DNA of 57,016 bases from an uncultured Ureaplasma sp. (GCA_947039545.1 CAMQZA010000003.1:1-57016); one strand, 5' to 3'. Positions 19,722-30,740 are shown, counted from the first letter of the stretch. Notes: generated from the sequence alone by a model not told the origin. Numbers and translations: made by a program.

Positions 19722-20789
19722 TTATATATTATTTTTATATTTATTAGTAATTATAGCAATACCTAAAGCATTTTTTCTTGTATGAATTGAAATAGAAGAT
19801 GGTGTTAATTTTATTTTAATTTTATTAGGTTCTATATGAAAATAATTAACTAAAGCAGTTAATAAAAAATCAATATATTTACGTTCTGCTTGAGCATGAA
19901 CAACTGCAATATCAACAATATTTTCTAATAATAAGCCATCAAATTTTTTATTAATTAATTCAATAATTTTTTTGCTTATTTCTTCTCAATTAGTTGTAAA
20001 ACCAGCACTTTTATTTTTAAAATCAAGTTCAACAATTGGTGATACTTTTGCTAATTTCAAAATCTTTATAAAAGATTTTGGAATTCTGCCGCCATCACTT
20101 CCTGAAATATCTTTAATACCAAAAAATGTAACAGATCTTAACTTAATGTCATTAACTAAATTTTTAACTTGTTCGATTATATCGATTGAATCAACATTTT
20201 TTGATTTTTGAATTAATTCATGAACTTGTAAAATAATGTATTCATTAATATATGCTGAAGATTCAGAATTTAAAATAATTAAATTAGGAAAAACTTTAGT
20301 TAATGCTTCTAATTGTTCAAATTGATTAGATAAACCTTTTGAAACTGGTAAAAATAAAACATATTCATTTTTTTCAAAAAGTCTTTTAAGTTCATCTTCA
20401 ACAATGCCAAGAGGAATTGTACTTGTGTTATATTTATAACCATTATCTATATTAATAAAAATTTCTGAAAGAGTTTTGTCATTTGTTTGATCTTCAAAAA
20501 CTTCTATTTCAGGACCTTTTGTTCTAGTAACTGAAAAATTAAGAATAGTAATATCTAATTTTTTTGCATCAGCTGGTGTAATACTATTACTAGAATCAGT
20601 AACTAATGCTATTTTATTTTTATTATTTACATTTGTTTGAACTTTTTTCTTTTTTTCTTCTATTATGGGAATATTGATATCTATATTTTGAGTTGTTGTA
20701 TATATATTTTGATTTTCAATATTTTTATCAAATATAGTATCTTTTCTTTTTTGTTCATTTGTATTTGATTTTGTTTTTGTAGTAGCCAT
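19722..20789 (-). CDS. DegV-family fatty-acid-binding protein (FakB-like) with N-terminal extension
   Basis: 355 residues; the DegV domain itself is ~295. KIALVTDSSNSITPADAKKL, the YNTSTIPLGI loop (conserved Thr/Ser pair), LFLPVSKGLSNQF and the C-terminal SSISIHTRKNALGIAII with the family's HTGP-like position degenerated are all visible. DegV/FakB proteins present fatty acids to the kinase FakA, which is encoded at 49326-51029. The first ~58 residues are a polar Lys/Thr/Asn extension not found in ordinary FakB. It is divergent from thrS. Confidence 0.88.
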
Positions 20790-20814
20790 ATTAAAAATAT
20801 CCTTTAGATTATGA

Positions 20815-20856
20815 AATAATAAATATATTTATTTAAAAACAAATATATTTATTATT
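20815..20856. promoter_or_regulatory. 16-bp inverted repeat in the degV/thrS divergent promoter region
   Basis: Perfect arms AATAATAAATATATTT (20815-20830) and its complement (20841-20856) flank a 10-nt spacer. The site lies between the two divergent start codons, where an operator could control either gene. It is wholly AT, so chance is not excluded. Confidence 0.4.
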
Positions 20857-20876
20857 ATTTTTTTTAATTATATTAT

Positions 20877-20882
20877 TATAAT
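20877..20882 (+). promoter_or_regulatory. Predicted -10 element for thrS
   Basis: A consensus TATAAT lies 24 nt upstream of the thrS ATG, with AAGGA as ribosome binding site between. No good -35 is seen, which is usual in mollicutes. Confidence 0.55.
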
Positions 20883-20905
20883 AGCATTATAAATAAGGAT
20901 GCTTT

Positions 20906-22633
20906 ATGATTTTTAGAATTTTAGAAAATATTTCGATAAATTTATTTTTTCAGACAATTTTAAAAATTTATCCTTTTTCTAAACCGATATCTAGTGGAAT
21001 TAACGATGATTTGGCTTATTGTGAGTTCGATAATTGTAATATTAGTGATAAAGATTTCAAAAAGATTGAAAAGTCTTTTTTAAAGATAGCAAATGGGGCT
21101 TATAGTCTTTCTATAGAAGATAAAAATCCTAATTTAATTCAAAAAATAAAAGAAACATATGGTGATATAGCATTTGATGATGTTTTAGAAAATCAAAAAT
21201 TTTTAAATATCAATAATTTTTATACACCAATAGATAAAGATGTTTCAGAAAATGAAATAAAAGATATTAAATCAAATTTAGTTAAAGGCATTTATGTTTT
21301 TAGTGTTGGTGGTTCTTATTGAAAAAATAATTGTAAGAATAAACAATTAATTAGAATTTATTTCTCTTGTAAAAAAACTCAAAAAGAAATGGATGAGTTT
21401 ATTTTAGAATTTAATGAAAAACAAAATAATGATCATAGAAAAATCGGTAAAGATTTAAAAATGTTTACTTTTGATATGTTAGCTGGAAAAGGTTTACCTA
21501 TTTGATTAAATAATGGTTTTATTGTTAAAAGTGAAGTTAGAAAACTTTTAAATGAAATAGAATTCCAACATGATTTTAAATTAGTATCAACACCTATTTT
21601 AGGAAATATAGAATTATATAAAACATCTGGTCATTGAGATCATTATCAAGAAAATATGTTCCCTGTTCTTGATTTTGGAGATGAAGAATTAGTTCTAAGA
21701 CCAATGACTTGTCCTCATCATGTTTTAATTTATAAAAATGATATTCAATCATATCGAGATTTACCAATTAGATTAGCTGAAGAATCAATGCTTCATAGAT
21801 ATGAATCGTCAGGAAGTTTAACTGGTTTCGAAAGAGTGAGAGAAATGACACTTGAAGATACTCATATTTTTTGTTCTGAAGACCAAATTAAAGATGAAGT
21901 TTTAAATTGTTATGAAATGATTATTAAAGCTCATAAAAGTTTTGATACTAAAATATTCCAAGTAGATTTAGCACTTCATAATCCAGATAATAAGGAAAAA
22001 TTTCATGATGATGATGAATTATGAAAAAAATCTGAAAATTTATTAAGAAAACTATTAAAGGAAAATAATATTGATTTCGTAGAAAAAGTTGGTGATGCTG
22101 CTTTCTATGGCCCTAAAATTGATTTTCAAGTTAAAACAAATTTAAACAGAGTTGTTACAATGTCAACTATTCAATTAGATTTTCTTCTACCAAAAAAATT
22201 CAATTTAGAATTTAAAGATCATGATAGTGAAATGAAAACACCAATAATGATTCATTTAAGCACTATTGGAACTTATGAAAGATTATTATCAATTCTTTTA
22301 GAACAAAGTAAGGGAGCTTTAAAAACTTGACTTTCACCAAGACAAGTCGTTATTATTCCTGTTAATAAAAATAATGAAGAATATGCAAGTGAAATTCACA
22401 AGAAATTAAAAATGAAGTTTATTAGAAGTGAAGTTGATTTAAGAAACGAAAGAATTTCTAAAAAAATTAGAGATGGTCAAATTTCAAAAACACCTTATTT
22501 ACTTATCCTTGGTGATAATGAACAAAATGAAAAAACAATATCATATAGAGAATATGGTCAAGAAAATACTGAAATACTTAAAATTGATGAATTTTTAGAA
22601 AAAATTGAAAAAATAATAAGGTTTAGGGAATAA
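20906..22633 (+). CDS. thrS: Threonyl-tRNA synthetase lacking a functional editing site
   Basis: 575 residues, against ~640 in E. coli. The class II core is sound: [10 protein letters not shown] (zinc Cys), [20 protein letters not shown] (motif 2), [22 protein letters not shown] and the C-terminal anticodon-binding domain. The N1 TGS domain is missing. The N2 editing domain is present as a remnant (about residues 1-160) but the HxxxH pair is replaced by NISINLFFQ, and the CRGPH motif with its catalytic Cys and His is absent. Only the GAYW-like VGGSYWKNN survives. It should mischarge serine without correction. Confidence 0.95.
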
Positions 22634-22635
22634 TC

Positions 22636-23505
22636 ATGAAAATCTCTAACATGATTATTACTATTGATATGAACTCCTCTGATATTCAAAGAAAATTAGT
22701 AAATAATAATCGTGAATATTTTGGTAATTTTCTTAGTGAAATAGCTATGAATAATTTCTTAATTTTCACTACTAATGATTCTTTAAAAGATATTTATAAT
22801 TTAATAAAAAAATGAAACATTAGCAGAGGTACTATTATTGCTTGTAATGGTTCTATTGTTTATGATATTCAATCAAATAATATAATATTAAATAAACCAA
22901 TAAACATGGATTCATTAAAATATTTAGTTCATTTTTCAACATTAACGAATGCTTTATTACAGTTAAAATCAATAAATAAAACAATTATTTATTCATCAGA
23001 TAAATGAGCTAAAAATGATTTTAAAAAATTTGTTTCAATTAATGAGAAAACAGTTAGTAACTATAATAATTTTATTGATTATATCGGTAGAAAACCTTTT
23101 TATTCAATGGAATTATATAGCCCTAATGATGATGTTAATTTTAATATTAAATTAAATGATGTTTTAAGTTTTTTTAAAGAAAAAACAATTAATTATCAAA
23201 ATATAGGTGAAAATTTACATATTTTTAATGAGTATAAATGTTCAAAATCATCAGCATTAAAATTTGTATTAAAAAAAATATATCCTAATCAAATTATTAA
23301 AAGCGATATTTATGTAGCTTTTAATGATATTGATCAAAATATTATTAAGAATTTATCTAATCAAAATTTAATAAACAAAATATTTGAATCAAATATTGAG
23401 CCAAATAGTAATTGTTTTTATATAGAAAATGATAATGGTGAAAAAGATTCTTTACCATTTTTATCATTTTATTTAAAAGTGATGAAATTATTGAATATGG
23501 AATAA
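22636..23505 (+). CDS. Degenerate HAD-like (Cof-type) protein
   Basis: 289 residues with UGA Trp codons. The N-terminus MIITIDMNSS sits where a HAD enzyme has DxDGT; the first Asp is kept and the second is Asn. IFTTNDSL and GTIIACNGSIVYD resemble Cof motifs II and the NGA loop. No GDGxND motif IV is found near the C-terminus, where SDIYVAFNDIDQNI may be its relic. It is therefore probably not a phosphatase. It begins 2 nt after thrS, so the two are co-transcribed. The HAD link is inferred from weak motifs. Confidence 0.65.
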
Positions 23506-23507
23506 AA

Positions 23508-23591
23508 TGGTGCTGAAAAAGGGACTTGAACCCTCAAGATATAAATCGGTAGATTTTGAGTCTACTGCGTCTGCCATTCCGCCATTTCAGC
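23508..23591 (-). tRNA. tRNA-Leu (anticodon CAA)
   Basis: Acceptor GCTGAAA pairs with TTTCAGC. The anticodon stem GTAGA/TCTAC holds loop CTCAAAA, giving CAA (Leu UUG). A long variable arm and GGTTCAAGTCC T-arm are present. CCA is genome-encoded. It stands alone between two protein genes. Confidence 0.95.
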
Positions 23592-23697
23592 AAGTTAAAA
23601 GATTTATTCTAAATATATCAATATAAATAATATCAAACTAATTTAGTTTATTATTCTTAATATAAAATAGAAATAATAAAAATTTAATAAGTTCTTA

Positions 23698-24693
23698 TTA
23701 AATTCTCTTTTTTAATAATAAAATTTTTCAAATTTCATCAACAAAATTATCACTAGAAATTTCTTCATCAATTAAATCAATTAAAGTTTTAAAAAAAAGA
23801 TATTCATCATTTTTAAAAAAACATTCTCTTAAATTATTAATAGTTGTAAATCCTTCTATAACTTTTGTATTTTCACTAAGGGCTTTTTTAATTCCGTATT
23901 TAGCAACATCATAACCAAAATTAAAGTTTCTTGATTTAGTACTAATACATGTTAAAAACACATCACCAAGAGCTGAATGTGATATTAAATTATCAGTATT
24001 AATATTTTTACTTATTAAATATCTTTTTATTTCATTCATTATTTCAATAAAAAAACATGATTTAGTGTTGATTGATTTCTCTTTAAAACTTAAAAAACCC
24101 ATAAAAATTGCAAAAATATTTTTCATTGATGAAATATATAATAAACTATCAATATTTTCAGTTATATTTTCACAAATAAAATAATCATTATTAGAAAAAA
24201 TTAAATTTGCTTTATTACAAATATCTATATTTTTTCCAACTATATTAACAATGGTTTTATTTTTTTCAACAAGTTCAGTTGCAAAAGATGCACCTATTAA
24301 TGTCACTATATCTCTATTTAATATTTTTTCAATTAAATAAGTTATTGGTTCATTATTTTTTAAATCAAAACCTTTTGAAGTATTAATAATAATTGTATTC
24401 GTATTAATCTTATCTTTATTTGAAATTAAAAATTCTTCAATTTTATCAGTTGGAATTGCTATTATTATAAAATCCATATCATTAATAATTTCATCAAAAT
24501 TACTAATAGCATTTAGAATTGGTTTAAAAGTTAAATCTTTTAGAACTTTAGAGTTATAACCTTTTTTGATTTCTTCTAATTGTTGATTATTAATTCCATA
24601 TATTCAAACTTCATTATTATTTGAATTATCTAAAACTGTAGAAAGAGCAGTTCCTCATGCACCAGAACCAATTACTAATATTTTATTTTTCAT
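23698..24693 (-). CDS. gpsA: NAD(P)H-dependent glycerol-3-phosphate dehydrogenase
   Basis: 331 residues with UGA Trp codons. Rossmann motif GSGAWGTAL (residues 9-17), then DFIIIAIPT, NTSKGFD, LIGASFATELVEK, KNIFAIFMGF (catalytic Lys) and SHSALGDVFLTCISTKSRNF. It makes sn-glycerol-3-phosphate from dihydroxyacetone phosphate, the backbone for phospholipid synthesis. The family's GPSFA loop is GASFA here. The start overlaps the end of der by 11 nt, so der and gpsA form one unit. Confidence 0.94.
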
Positions 24694-26023
24694 CAGGTTT
24701 TTGTCTCTTTCTAGCATTTTTATTTTTTCAATAAAGTGTGACTGGAACATCATTTAAATCAAAGGCATCTCTAATTTTATTTTCAATATATCTAGCATAT
24801 GAAAAATGTAGTAAATCTGGATTATTACAAAAGATAGCAAATGATGGAATTTGAGATTTAAATTGCGTTGCATATGAAATTAATAATCTAGAAGAACCTT
24901 TAAAAATCGGTGCTTGTTGTGTCATTTGTGCTTTTAAAATAACATCATTTAAAAGTGATGTTGATATTTGGATATTTTTCTTTTCATTAATTTTAGTAAT
25001 TGTATTGAATATATGTTCAATTTTTTTATTATTTAAAGCACTAATAAAAATTATTGGTGCTCATGATAAATATTTAAATCTATCTCTAACTTTAATAGTT
25101 AATTCATTTTTGGTTTTATTATTAAAATCCACTAAATCAATTTTATTAATAACAATTATTGTAGGAATATTAGCATCAAATGCTAATCCACCAACAACTT
25201 CATCTTGTTCAGTAATATCAATAGATCCATCAATTAGTAATATGATTAAATCTGATTTTTCAATTGATTTTTGAGTTCTAAAATTTGAAAATTTTTCAAT
25301 TTGATCGTATTGATATTTTCCTTTTCTTCTGATTCCAGCAGTATCTATTAATGTATATGCTTGCTTATTATAGTTAAATGATACATCTACTGAATCTCTA
25401 GTTGTTCCTGGAATTTCACTAACAATTAATCGCTCTTCATTTAAAATAGTATTTGCTAGTGAACTTTTACCAGCATTAGGTTTTCCAATAATACAAAAAT
25501 CAATAGAATTTTTTGTTTTAATTTCTTCTTTAGGGAAATTTTTACAAACTTCATCTAATAAATCACCAGTACCAATACCATGTTCTGATGATAAAATAAT
25601 TGGTTTACCAAAACCTAAAGCATAAAATGAATTTAAATCTTTATCATTTCTAAAATTTTCAGCTTTATTAGCTACTAAAATAATTTTTTTATCTTTTTTA
25701 TTTTTTCTTAAAAGTTGAGAAATATAAATATCATCTCTATCAACTCCATTTTTATAAGAAGTCAAAAAGATTATAATATCTGCTTCATTAATAGCGCAAT
25801 CAACTTGCATATTAATATTTTGTTGAAAATCATTTTTAGAAAGAGTTAAACCACCAGTATCAATGATGTTAAATCTTCTAGTTAATCATTCGCCTTCATC
25901 ATAAATTCTATCTCTAGTAACACCTGGTGTGTCAAAAATAATTGATTTTCTTTTATTAATAATTCTATTAAATAAGGTGGATTTACCAACGTTAGGTTTT
26001 CCAATGATAGCTACTGTTTTCAC
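24683..26023 (-). CDS. der: Ribosome-associated GTPase Der (EngA)
   Basis: 446 residues. Two tandem GTPase domains: first P-loop GKPNVGKST (about residues 8-16) with DTPGVTRDR, second P-loop GKPNAGKSS (about 180) with [18 protein letters not shown] and NKIDLVD. A KH-like C-terminal domain follows. The NKxD box of the first domain reads NKAEN. Der acts in 50S subunit assembly. The start is GTG at 26023, preceded by AAGGAGA; an ATG two bases earlier is in another frame. Confidence 0.95.
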
Positions 26024-26083
26024 ATATCTCCTTATATCTAAACTAATATAAATTATAATATTTTAAATATAAAATTGAGAAAT

Positions 26084-26114
26084 ATCTTAATATTAAAATT
26101 AGAAATATTAAGAT
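26084..26114. promoter_or_regulatory. 11-bp inverted repeat in the der/tkt divergent region
   Basis: ATCTTAATATT (26084-26094) and its exact complement (26104-26114) are separated by 9 nt, between the divergent starts of der and the transketolase gene. The spacing fits a dimeric regulator site; no known motif is recognised. Confidence 0.4.
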
Positions 26115-26157
26115 TAAATTTTGTTATTATTTAGTTATCTATTTATCAAGAGGTATT

Positions 26158-28107
26158 ATGAATTCAAAATATATTAACGCAATGAAATCTTTAAGTGTTC
26201 AAGCGATTAAAAATGCAAAACAAGGACATACTGGAATGGCTATATCAGCTACTAGTTTGAATTATAATTTATATACAAATTTTATTAACATTGCAACTGA
26301 AGATCCAAAGTGAATTAATAGAGACAGATTTATATTAAGTGCTGGTCATGGAAGTTTATCTTTATATACTTTATTACATTTTTCATCAATTTTATCATTA
26401 GATGAAATTAAAAATTATCGACAAGAAAATTCTCAAACTCCAGGACATCCTGAATATGAGAAAGATAATTTTATAGATGCTTCAACTGGTCCATTAGGAC
26501 AAGGATTAGCTATGGGTATTGGAATGGCTTTTGCTGAAAAATACTTAAGTGAAAAATACTCTCAATTACCAGGATTAATTGACCACTATACATATATTGT
26601 TGTTGGTGATGGTGATATTCAAGAAGGTATTAGTTATGAAAGTATGAACATTGCTAGTTTATTAAAATTAAACAAAGTAATTGTTGTTCATGATTCTAAT
26701 GATTATCAACTTGATAGTTCTGTTGAATTAGTAAATAAAGAAAATTTAAAATTAAGATTAGAATCGCAAAACTGATTTTATCAGAAGTGTTCAAATAACC
26801 AAAATGAAATAACTAAATGTATTGAAAATGCTAAAAAATCAAAAGTTCCTTCATATATTGAAGTTAAAACTATTATTGGTGAAGGAACAACAAAACAAGC
26901 TTCTCACTTTGCACATGGTTTAGCTATTGATGATAATGAAATGAAAAATGTTAATGAACATTTTAATATGAATCATGATAATTGAAATTTTGAAGATGAT
27001 ATCTATAATCACTTTAAAGAAAAAGTTGTTGATAGAGGAAATAAAAAATATCTTGAATGAAAAAATCTTTTTAATAAATATCAAAAAGAACAACCAGAAT
27101 TAATTCAAAAAATGATTAATGAAATGGAAGATAATATTGATTATAGAGATATTTTATCAATTGATAAAATTGAAAACAATCAAGATGCTTCTAAAACATA
27201 TTTAAAACATTTCTTTGATCAACTAAATGAAAAAGAAATGTCTAATATAATAACTCTATCAGCTGATTTAGCTTCTACAACAAATTGTAAAATCGGTAGT
27301 GGAAATTTTAATACTGATTTTAAATCTCAATATGTAATGTTAGGTATTAGAGAATTTGCAATGAGTGCTATTCAAAACGGAATTTTATTACATAAAGGTC
27401 TTAAATCTTTTTCAGGAACATTTTTATCTTTTTCAGATTATATGAAATCATCAATTAGAATTGGTGCTTTAATGAAATTAAATTCTAATTATATCTTTAC
27501 TCATGATTCTTATTTAATCGGTGCAGATGGACCTACTCATCAACCATTTGATCAAATCCCAATGTTAAGAGCAATTGAAAATGTTTATGTATTAAGACCG
27601 AGTAGTTTAATGGAAACAAAAGTAGCAATTGAATCAAGTCTTAATTCTAAAGATAAAGTTAATTGTATTATCCTTACAAGACAAGGTATTAAAAATAATT
27701 ATGTTGCTAAATATGATGATATTTTAAAAGGCGCTTATATTATTAAAGATAATAAAGATGCTGATATTACATTAATAGCAACTGGTAGTGAAGTTGATTT
27801 AGCAATTGATGCTAGTGAGCTAATTGAAAAAGAAACTAATAAAAAAGTGAAAGTTGTTTCTTGTTTTAGTTTAAAATTATTTTTAGAACAAGACGAAGAA
27901 TATATTAAAAATATTATTAGTTCAAAATCTCAATTAGTTTCTATTGAAGCTAGTAGTGATTATATGTGATATAAACTTTTGGATTATACTAATGCTAAAT
28001 TTAAAATGTTAGGTGCATTTAAATTTGGAAAAAGTATGGACGGAAACAAACTATATAAAGATATGAATTTTAATAAAGAGTATCTTTTAGATATGATTAA
28101 AAAATAA
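26158..28107 (+). CDS. tkt: Transketolase
   Basis: 649 residues with UGA Trp codons. Thiamine-pyrophosphate enzyme of the non-oxidative pentose phosphate pathway. Clear marks are AKQGHTGMAISAT near the N-terminus, LSAGHGSLSLYTLLH, STGPLGQGLAMGIGMA, the TPP-binding GDGDIQEGISYESM, and in the pyrimidine domain MLGIREFAM, FLSFSDYMKSSIRI, HDSYLIGADGPTHQPFDQ. An AGAGG ribosome site lies just before the ATG. It is followed 17 nt later by pfkA. Confidence 0.96.
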
Positions 28108-28124
28108 AATCAGAAAGGTTTTTT

Positions 28125-29123
28125 GTGAGTACAATTAAAAACATTGCTGTTTTAACATCAGGGGGGGATGCTCCTGGAATGAATAAAGCAGTTCATAAAT
28201 TAGTTCAACTAGCTATGAATAATAATATGAAACCTTTTGTTGTCTTAGGTGGATATAAAGGTTTATATGAAGATCAAATTAAAGAAGCTGATATTAAAAA
28301 AGTAGAAACTTTTTCAAATGTTTCTGGAACTTCAATATTAACTTCAAGATTCCCTGAATTTGAAAATGAAGAAATTAGAAAAATAGCTGCTGGTAATTTA
28401 AAGAAAAAAAATATTGATGTTTTATTTGTTATTGGTGGAAATGGTTCTTATCTTGGAGCTGAAAAATTATCTGAATTAGGAATAAAAGTTATTTGTCTTC
28501 CTGGAACTATTGATAATGATATTTGTTCAAGTAATACAACAATTGGTTTTAATTCTGCTCTTGAAGTGATTATTGATACTATTGATAATTTAAAAACAAC
28601 ATCATTTTCACATCAAAATATTATCATCATTGAAACAATGGGTAGAGATTGTCCTGATTTAACATTAATGGCTGCATATGCAACTAAAGTTGATTATATT
28701 GTTACTAAAAATAACATTATTACAACTGAAAAATTTATTGAAATTGCTAAAAAATTATTAGAAAAAGGTAAAAGATCAATTACTTTTCTTGTTTCAGAAA
28801 AAATATATGGAAAAAATAATTTAGATTCAATTGAAAAAATTGCTGAACTAATTGAAAAAGAAACTAGTAAGAAAACAAAATTCCATTTAACTGGTTTTAC
28901 TCAAAGAGGAGCTCATACTATTCCGTTTGACAGAATTTTAGCAACTAGATTATCAATTTTTGCATTTAAATGTATGATGGATAATATTTTTAATATTTCT
29001 GTTGGAATCAGAGAAGATGAACTTGGTTATATGGATATTCATGAAGCAAATTCTTTGTGTGATGTTAAAAAAAATAATACTATTATTGAAATTAACCAAA
29101 TTAACGAAATTAATAGTATTTAA
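28125..29123 (+). CDS. pfkA: 6-phosphofructokinase
   Basis: 332 residues starting at GTG, with an AGAAAGG ribosome binding site 7 nt upstream. LTSGGDAPGMNKAV (residues 10-23), GGYKGLYED, VIGGNGSYLGAEKL, LPGTIDNDI with catalytic Asp, and IIETMGRDCPDLTLMAAYA are family motifs. It is the committing step of glycolysis and pairs functionally with the transketolase upstream. The GGD codons contain a run of seven G (28161-28167), rare in this genome. Confidence 0.96.
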   Translation: MSTIKNIAVLTSGGDAPGMNKAVHKLVQLAMNNNMKPFVVLGGYKGLYEDQIKEADIKKVETFSNVSGTSILTSRFPEFENEEIRKIAAGNLKKKNIDVLFVIGGNGSYLGAEKLSELGIKVICLPGTIDNDICSSNTTIGFNSALEVIIDTIDNLKTTSFSHQNIIIIETMGRDCPDLTLMAAYATKVDYIVTKNNIITTEKFIEIAKKLLEKGKRSITFLVSEKIYGKNNLDSIEKIAELIEKETSKKTKFHLTGFTQRGAHTIPFDRILATRLSIFAFKCMMDNIFNISVGIREDELGYMDIHEANSLCDVKKNNTIIEINQINEINSI

Positions 29124-29128
29124 ATAAA

Positions 29129-30007
29129 ATGATCACATTTAGTAATAAAGTTAAGAATGAAATTTGTAATATAGATTTTGAAGATGATTTTAATGATTCA
29201 ATATTTTTGCTTTTCTATTTTAATAATTCTCAAATAAAAATAGATAAAAACAATTTTTATCTATTGATTAATAATAAAAATATTCTTTTTTTATTAAAGG
29301 AAAAAATTAAAAAAGAAATAAAAGACTTAAAAATTAAAACTTCTGTATCTAAAAATAACGAGAAATCAAAACTATACTTTAATAGATTATTTGTAGAAGA
29401 TATCGATTTTAAAAAAATAAATATTGATGATGATGCTATTAATAGAAGTATTATTATTGGTGCTTTTTTAAGTAATGGTAGTATTCAAATTTCAGACTTA
29501 ACAAGTTCTTATCATTTTGAGATAAGATCTAAAAATAAAAAATATTTAGACTTCATTAATAAAATATTCCAAAAATATTTTATTAATAGCAAAATAATCA
29601 AAAGAAGAAATAATTTTATTTTGTATATTAAAAAAGCTGAAAGCATTAGTGATATTTTAAAAATAATGAAATGTATTAAATCTATGTATGAATTAGAAGA
29701 TTCAAGAATTAGTAAAGATTTTAATAATTCTCTACAAAGAACAAATAATCTTGATGTTTCAAATATTAATAAAACAATAAAGGCTTCAGCTATTCATATA
29801 AAAATGATTAATAAAATAATTGAAACAAATGAATATGAAGATTTAGATGAAAATATTAAATTATTTTGTGAAAAAAGATTAGAAGAACCAGAAGCATCAT
29901 TACAAAGAATATCTGAAATTATGAATACTAATCATAATTTAAATTTATCAAAAAGTAATATTTCAAATTATCTTAGAAAAATTAAAAGTATTTATTCTAA
30001 ATTATAA
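29129..30007 (+). CDS. whiA: WhiA-family DNA-binding protein
   Basis: 292 residues. The central LAGLIDADG-like domain shows IIGAFLSNGSIQI and YHFEIRSKNKKYLDFI. The C-terminal helix-turn-helix domain begins LQRTNNLDVSNINKTIKAS and includes KRLEEPEASLQRISEIMN and LSKSNISNYLRKI. WhiA is a transcription factor in Actinobacteria and is linked to division and metabolism in Firmicutes; in M. gallisepticum a WhiA homologue has been linked to ribosomal protein gene control. The start lies 5 nt after the pfkA stop. Confidence 0.92.
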   Translation: MITFSNKVKNEICNIDFEDDFNDSIFLLFYFNNSQIKIDKNNFYLLINNKNILFLLKEKIKKEIKDLKIKTSVSKNNEKSKLYFNRLFVEDIDFKKINIDDDAINRSIIIGAFLSNGSIQISDLTSSYHFEIRSKNKKYLDFINKIFQKYFINSKIIKRRNNFILYIKKAESISDILKIMKCIKSMYELEDSRISKDFNNSLQRTNNLDVSNINKTIKASAIHIKMINKIIETNEYEDLDENIKLFCEKRLEEPEASLQRISEIMNTNHNLNLSKSNISNYLRKIKSIYSKL

Positions 30008-30047
30008 TATATGAAATACTATTAAATATTTGAGAAAAAGGATAAAT

Positions 30048-30740
30048 ATGAAAAATAATAAATTTAAAGTTCCTATAGAAAAAATGACTGAAAAAATTAT
30101 TGAAAAAAATAAAAAAAATGGATTTCCTGTTGTATGTGCTTTCTTAAATGAGGAATTTAAAGTTTTAAATTTAGAAATTAACTCTAAAGGAAAAGTATTA
30201 AATAAATCAAAAACAAGTCCTAAAAAACATCATGCTGAAGATATATGTTATTCAAAAACTGAAAATAAAAATATTAAAATAATAGCTCTTATAACATTGC
30301 CTCCTTGTTCTAATTGTTTTGAACATACTTTTAAAAATTTTAAAGAGCAATTTCAAATCTATTATTTTTTCGATGAGGTGAGAGAAAAAACAAAAAAATC
30401 ATATTTAAAAGAATATATTGATAATAAACAAATAATTAAAAAAACACCTTCTTCTTTTACTGATAAAAATACTAAATATAACGTTTACTATATTATTATG
30501 GTTTGTTTAGCAAGACATTTAGAACAAAAATTAAATGGAATAACATATGAAGAAATAGAATCATTAGCTAAAAAGTGAGTTTCAATATTAAAAAAAGTAA
30601 TTAAAAATAATAGACCTTCAAGAGGACAAATAAAATTAGATGAAGTTTGATCAATGATAGAAAAAACTAAAAAAATAAATATTGAAAATATTTCTCATAA
30701 AGATAATTCAAAAGAGAAATTTGAATGAGTAGTTAATTAA
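30048..30740 (+). CDS. Cytidine-deaminase-superfamily-like protein, substrate unknown
   Basis: 230 residues with UGA Trp codons in the last third. The zinc-deaminase signature is visible: H-A-E at residues 62-64 (KKHHAEDICY) and P-C-x-x-C at 86-90 (TLPPCSNCFEH). The preceding VVCAFLNEEFKVLNLE strand pair fits the deaminase fold. The rest is Lys-rich and unlike TadA, CDA or dCMP deaminase. The ATG at 30048 follows AAAAAGGA; a TTG 18 nt earlier is less likely. It could act on nucleotides, tRNA or a base analogue. Confidence 0.7.
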
